Made by a program: the position numbers and the translations under genes. The notes beneath the pieces are model-generated. The model had not been told where the DNA came from, ran no database searches, and was given only the letters and a program-made list of their open reading frames with translations. DNA of 16,336 nt from an uncultured Oscillospiraceae bacterium. GTDB lineage: Bacteria; Bacillota; Clostridia; Oscillospirales; Acutalibacteraceae. The DNA is taken from assembly GCA_900552225.1 (NCBI GenBank), contig URYX01000021.1, positions 1 to 16,336 on the forward strand, in the 5' to 3' direction. This document shows positions 14,383 through 16,336 of the stretch, piece after piece; position 1 is the first letter of the stretch, and every line of letters begins with the position of its first letter.

Positions 14383-15285
14383 TCAGTGCGCCTTGCGTGC
14401 GATGGCCAGCTTAGCCTTTGCCGCGATATTCTCCGCACACAGACCGTAAAGCTTCAGCACCTCAACCGCAGGGCCGGACTTGCCGAACGTGTCCTCCACG
14501 CCGACACGCACCACCGGCACGGGGCAGTTCTCGCACACGGTCTCCGCCACGGCACCGCCGAGACCGCCGATCACGCTGTGCTCCTCCGCCGTCACAATGG
14601 CACCGGTCTCCCGCGCCGCCGCAAGCACCAGCTCGCGGTCAAGCGGCTTAATGGTGGCCATGTTGATGACACGCGCCGCAATCCCCTCATTCTTGAGCTG
14701 CTCCGCCGCCATCAGCGCCTCATTGACCATCAGGCCGTTGGCGATAATCGCCACATCGCTGCCCTCGGTCAGCTGCACGCCCTTACCCGGCGTGAAGGTA
14801 TAGCTGTCGTCAAAAATCACCGGCACCGCCAGCCGCCCGAACCGCAGATACACCGGCCCGTCGATGGCGAGCGCCGCATACACGGCCTTCTTGGCCTCGG
14901 TATAATCCGCCGGACAGATCACGGTCATTCCGGGAATCGTGCGCATCAGCGCCAAATCCTCACAGCACTGGTGGGTTGCGCCGTCCTCACCGACGGAAAT
15001 ACCGCCGTGCGTGGCCCCGATCTTCACCGGCAAATGCGGATAACCGATCGAGTTGCGCACCTGCTCATAGGCGCGTCCGGCCGCAAACATCGCAACGCCC
15101 ATCATATTGCCCTCGGCAATACCGCAGTCGATAAACCGGTCGGGAAACGCCTTTTTGAACACGCCCGTCTTGGTCGCAGCCGCCAGATCCGCATCCAATA
15201 CGTACAAATCGTCATAGCGGCAGCCGAGCTCGACCAGCGCGTCACCGTAAGCCTCACGGGTTGCCTTTTTGATTACGTCTGCCAT
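14383..15285 (-). CDS. Transketolase C-terminal subunit, with an apparent internal in-frame deletion
   Basis: A 300-residue protein carrying the pyrimidine-binding and C-terminal domains of a split transketolase of the non-oxidative pentose phosphate pathway. Recognised parts are VIKKATREAYG (4-14), DADLAAATKTG (31-41), GIAEGNMMGVA with catalytic Glu58, then FAAGRAYEQVRNSIGYP, THGGISVGEDGATHQCCEDLALMR, PGMTVICPAD, GPVYLRFGRLAVP and TAEEHSVIGGLGGAVAE. Between A65 and M66 (15090/15091) about 16 residues usual in this family (a stretch like AGLA..GK.PFAS.FA) are absent, with no frameshift. That segment joins the catalytic Glu to the aromatic residues stacking on the cofactor, so activity may be impaired or the fold changed. 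The ATG at 15285 is chosen because AGGAGG ends 9 bases upstream; the ATG at 15294 abuts that site. It overlaps or closely follows the N-terminal subunit stop (15287). Confidence 0.9.
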   Translation of the reverse strand: MADVIKKATREAYGDALVELGCRYDDLYVLDADLAAATKTGVFKKAFPDRFIDCGIAEGNMMGVAMFAAGRAYEQVRNSIGYPHLPVKIGATHGGISVGEDGATHQCCEDLALMRTIPGMTVICPADYTEAKKAVYAALAIDGPVYLRFGRLAVPVIFDDSYTFTPGKGVQLTEGSDVAIIANGLMVNEALMAAEQLKNEGIAARVINMATIKPLDRELVLAAARETGAIVTAEEHSVIGGLGGAVAETVCENCPVPVVRVGVEDTFGKSGPAVEVLKLYGLCAENIAAKAKLAIARKAH

Positions 15286-15286
15286 C

Positions 15287-16135
15287 TCAGCCATCCTCCT
15301 CTACCGCAGCCAGGGCCGCTTTCAGCTCCGCCATCGCCTGCTCATACTGCTCCCGGTTCGGAGCGGTGCCGTGCCAGCCGACCTGGTTCTCCATAAAGGA
15401 GACACCCTTGCCCTTGACGGTTTTCTGAATAATTGCCGTCGGACGGCCCTTTACGGTCTTGGCCTTTTCCAGAGCCGCCTCGATCTGATCGAAATCGTGT
15501 CCGTCGATCTCCACAACCTCAAAGCCGAACGCCGCAAACTTCTCGGGAATCGGATAGGGGGAATTGACCTCCTCCACCGTTCCGTCAATCTGCAGGTTGT
15601 TGTTGTCCACAATCACGCAGAGGTTGTCCAGCTTCTTGTGCGCGGCAAACATCGCCGCCTCCCAGACCTGGCCCTCCTCAATCTCGCCGTCACCGAGCAC
15701 GGTATACACCCGGTAGCTGTCTCCGCCGAGCTTGGCCGCCAGCGCCATTCCCGCCGCGGCAGATACGCCCTGGCCGAGCGAGCCGGTAGACATGTCCACG
15801 CCGGGGGTTCCCTTCATATCCGGATGGCCCTGCAGCATGGCGCCGGTATGGCGCAGCCGACCGATCTCCTCCGCCGGAAAATAGCCCCTGTGCGCCAGCG
15901 CACCGTACAGGGCCGGGGCCGCATGCCCCTTGGACAGCACAAACCGGTCACGGTCCGCCTTATGCGGATTCTTCGGGTCGATGCGCAGCTCCACATCGTA
16001 CAGGTAGGCGAGCATATCCGCAATGGACAGAGAGCCGCCCGGATGTCCGCTCTTGGCCTGGTGCGTGCCTTCAATCACAGCCATGCGGATCTCGGTCGCC
16101 GTCCGCATCAGCTGCCGTTTCAGAGAAGAATTCAT
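15287..16135 (-). CDS. Transketolase N-terminal (thiamine diphosphate-binding) subunit
   Basis: A 282-residue protein, normal for the N-terminal half of a two-gene transketolase, which moves two-carbon ketol units between sugar phosphates. It binds the ThDP diphosphate through GDG (148-150) and NNN (178-180), the GDGx(24-27)N-type motif. Other landmarks are AKSGHPGGSLSIADML (27-42), FVLSKGHAAPALYGAL (65-80), QGHPD (102-106), MSTGSLGQG (115-123) and a C-terminal KTVKGKGVSFMENQVGWHG. No part appears missing, unlike its partner. The ATG at 16135 has AAGGAG at 16144-16149, 8 bases upstream; a TTG at 16261 in frame would add 42 residues encoded across the promoter and terminator and is rejected. 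The stop at 15287 sits against the next gene, so the subunits are co-translated. Confidence 0.96.
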   Translation of the reverse strand: MNSSLKRQLMRTATEIRMAVIEGTHQAKSGHPGGSLSIADMLAYLYDVELRIDPKNPHKADRDRFVLSKGHAAPALYGALAHRGYFPAEEIGRLRHTGAMLQGHPDMKGTPGVDMSTGSLGQGVSAAAGMALAAKLGGDSYRVYTVLGDGEIEEGQVWEAAMFAAHKKLDNLCVIVDNNNLQIDGTVEEVNSPYPIPEKFAAFGFEVVEIDGHDFDQIEAALEKAKTVKGRPTAIIQKTVKGKGVSFMENQVGWHGTAPNREQYEQAMAELKAALAAVEEDG

Positions 16136-16210
16136 TCTTTTCGCTCCTTTTCGGAAAGTCCGTGTGCCGAGAGCCGGCTCCGCCGTCACCCGTACCGCAC
16201 ATATGCTTAC

Positions 16211-16219
16211 AGTATAGCA
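16211..16219 (-). promoter_or_regulatory. Extended -10 promoter of the transketolase genes
   Basis: On the minus strand the sequence is TGCTATACT, a TGn extended -10 joined to TATACT, about 76 bases before the start at 16135. No clear -35 box is seen at 17 bases, where the upstream terminator hairpin lies instead. Pattern-based. Confidence 0.6.
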
Positions 16220-16220
16220 C

Positions 16221-16258
16221 AAAAAGGGGCAAATGCCTATAGGCTTTTGCCTCTTTTT
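16221..16258. terminator. Bidirectional-type terminator between an upstream gene outside the window and the transketolase genes
   Basis: A near-perfect 38-base inverted repeat centred between 16239 and 16240: AAAAA, then GGCAAATGCC and GGCTTTTGCC around a TATA centre, then TTTTT. The 12-base half-sites differ at one position, and the full 19-base halves at two. On the minus strand the hairpin is followed by TTTTT at 16225-16221, so it would end a transcript entering from the right. The 78 bases beyond it hold no complete gene. A frame ending in TGA at 16307 may be the last codons of a minus-strand gene, but that cannot be shown. Confidence 0.75.
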
Positions 16259-16336
16259 CAAATTTTTTTACCGTTCCGTCCGGAGTTTTCCCCCACCCGC
16301 GCCGTCTCAGCAGGTGCCGGCGCTGCCAAACAGGAG

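Noticed and set aside
13549..15396. Plus-strand open frame of 615 codons opposite the phosphopantetheinyl transferase and transketolase genes
   Set aside because: It crosses two minus-strand genes and their terminator, and its product is Arg/His/Pro-rich without recognisable domains; a shadow frame.
16136..16261. Longer N-terminus for transketolase starting at TTG 16261
   Set aside because: It would be encoded across the terminator dyad and the -10 box, has no ribosome binding site, and the ATG at 16135 fits both the family start and a good AAGGAG.
1..16336. Mobile elements, CRISPR arrays or phage genes
   Set aside because: No transposase, integrase, spaced direct repeats or phage-type genes were seen; the content is housekeeping throughout.

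Overview
The window looks like chromosomal core-genome DNA from a GC-rich member of the Clostridia, most likely the Oscillospirales/Ruminococcaceae. The reasons are a two-gene transketolase, HemZ in the order recJ-rel-dtd-MBL-hemZ, purine-rich AGGAGG-type ribosome binding sites, and sigma-A-like promoters in short AT-rich gaps. No rRNA, tRNA, CRISPR array, insertion sequence or phage gene was found. All genes but one are on the minus strand, so transcription runs right to left.

Layout, in the direction of transcription from the right edge: a terminator and promoter (about 16211-16258) lead into a transketolase pair, N-terminal (TPP) half then C-terminal half, closed by a strong hairpin terminator at 14299-14335. 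A 4'-phosphopantetheinyl transferase follows. Its stop codon lies inside the -35 box of a good promoter (13563-13591) that drives recJ, rel, dtd, an MBL-fold hydrolase and hemZ, which are tightly packed or overlapping. This operon joins DNA repair, the stringent response, D-aminoacyl-tRNA proofreading and a HemZ-type radical SAM enzyme. A small coiled-coil/zinc-ribbon gene and then an SDR oxidoreductase follow.

The one plus-strand gene is a cytoplasmic M14 metallocarboxypeptidase (4289-5194). It converges with the SDR gene, overlapping its end by 17 bp, and is divergent from a nudF-tex-GNAT operon. The three genes of that operon are joined by ATGA stop/start overlaps and end at a strong terminator (1005-1050). 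The left edge holds the first 297 codons of a membrane-anchored extracytoplasmic protein of unknown function with its own extended -10 promoter.

No clearly new multi-gene system was found. The most notable observation is that the C-terminal transketolase subunit appears to lack, in frame, about 16 residues of the highly conserved segment just after its catalytic GIAE motif, although the gene is otherwise intact. Smaller oddities are a Cys at a usual metal-ligand position in the phosphopantetheinyl transferase, a duplicated terminator tail, a long-range inverted repeat in the recJ leader, and single-residue departures in the DTD and Nudix motifs.
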